Source: JACKCR01 sp041390305
GTDB lineage: Bacteria > Eisenbacteria > RBG-16-71-46 > CAIMUX01
Assembly: GCA_041390305.1 (NCBI GenBank)
Contig: JAWKQE010000032.1
Location: forward strand, 5,452 to 69,451
DNA: 64,000 nucleotides
Reading direction: 5' to 3'
In this document: piece after piece, positions 63,809 to 64,000 of the stretch
Position numbering within the stretch: position 1 is the first letter of the stretch
Layout: every line of letters begins with the position of its first letter
Program-made: the position numbers and the translations under genes
Notes under the pieces: model-generated
What the model saw: only the letters and a program-made list of their open reading frames with translations
The model's database searches: none
Told to the model about the DNA's origin: nothing

Positions 63809-64000
63809 TGTCGTCGGAGCTGGGTGCCGTGGGCGGTGCTTCTGTCGCGTGTGTTCTATCTGGACGCCCTGCGCTGCGCGAAGTGCGGGGGGAAGCGGAA
63901 GGTGCTGGCGTTCCTGACGGACCCCTCGGTGGTGCGGGGGATCCTGACGCATCTGGGTCTGGAGCCGAGTCCGCGTTCGCTGTCGCCGGCGCGGCTGCCG
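63809..64000 (+). mobile_element. IS91-type transposase fragment (C-terminal zinc-ribbon region)
   Basis: The frame reads LLSRVFYLDALRCAKCGGKRKVLAFLTDPSVVRGILTHLGL and continues past the window edge. This matches the C-terminal tail of IS91-family transposases, in which a CxxCGG pair precedes L-x-x-x-T-D-P-x-x-V. No transposase N-terminus lies upstream (63643-63808), so only a 3' remnant is present on this side. No terminal repeat was identified. Confidence 0.65.

Overview
The window is about 64 kb of high-GC (roughly two-thirds G+C by eye), gene-dense bacterial chromosome. The organism looks Gram-negative: it has two outer-membrane beta-barrels ending in Phe, a LolA-like carrier protein, an exporter of the RND/MMPL type and a chemoreceptor. 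Two C-terminal export signals occur side by side. One protein has a PEP-CTERM tail, and five secreted proteins have a T9SS/FlgD-like tail (a PNP motif, a GR turn, a GVYxxR strand and a short terminal strand). Together with cysteine-rich GACC modules and long-form IspG, this suggests an uncultured lineage of the FCB superphylum type (Eisenbacteria/Krumholzibacteriota-like). That placement is inference. No rRNA, tRNA, CRISPR array or prophage was seen, and the only mobile trace is a transposase fragment at the right edge.

Layout. 0-2.2 kb (-): pruA translationally coupled to an MBL-fold ribonuclease-like gene that runs off the left edge. 2.7-4.7 kb (+): a PEP-CTERM protein and a CheW with an inserted CZB zinc domain. 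4.7-8.7 kb (-): a radical SAM/DUF2344 fusion, a small adhesin-like protein and an Smr protein. 8.9-11.4 kb (+): a repeat protein broken by an in-frame TAG, then an ECF sigma/anti-sigma pair. 11.4-16.9 kb (-): a secreted Vps62-like protein and a TPP-riboswitch-controlled thiO-thiS-thiG-thiE operon. 17-22.1 kb: a decayed or mis-sequenced divergent arsR, then an RND exporter (frameshifted), a LolA-like protein and a beta-barrel protein, a recognisable export operon. 22.4-28.6 kb: a secreted dockerin-like protein (+), then (-) a TonB-receptor-like barrel, an S66 carboxypeptidase and a membrane/TPR protein. 28.9-30.6 kb (+): dinB with a repeat-built disordered tail and a membrane-anchored L7/L12-C-like protein. 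30.7-36.2 kb (-): transaldolase, then asparaginase, AAC(3)-like acetyltransferase and GT-C-like membrane protein, the last three joined by 4-bp overlaps. 36.3-37.2 kb (+): DUF5989 and a macrodomain protein. 37.3-40.4 kb (-): an MCP and a LamG protein. 40.6-42.3 kb (+): a GGTL-module secreted protein and a DUF1579 protein. 42.4-44.6 kb (-): long-form ispG. 44.8-59.3 kb (+): an ECF sigma factor coupled to a giant kinase/NTPase/TPR regulator, a FG-GAP propeller/S11 peptidase fusion, an acyltransferase with a palindrome over its start, a frameshifted lipase with GGTL modules and another sorted surface protein. 59.4-63.6 kb (+): the glyoxylate shunt pair, malate synthase and isocitrate lyase.

How it fits together. 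Core metabolism (proline catabolism, thiamine, isoprenoids, pentose phosphate, glyoxylate shunt) is mixed with secreted multidomain surface proteins and their regulators. Many start choices rest on 4-bp ATGA/GTGA/TTGA overlaps with the preceding stop codon, which recur throughout. Probable indels cluster at 17.1-18.3 kb, with a single +1 in a G run at 53.9 kb and one internal TAG at 9.15 kb. These should be resolved with raw reads before anyone calls pseudogenes. The most novel-looking items are the propeller/S11/sorting fusion, the GGTL module shared by two secreted proteins, the CheW-CZB insertion and the nested palindrome that buries a start codon.
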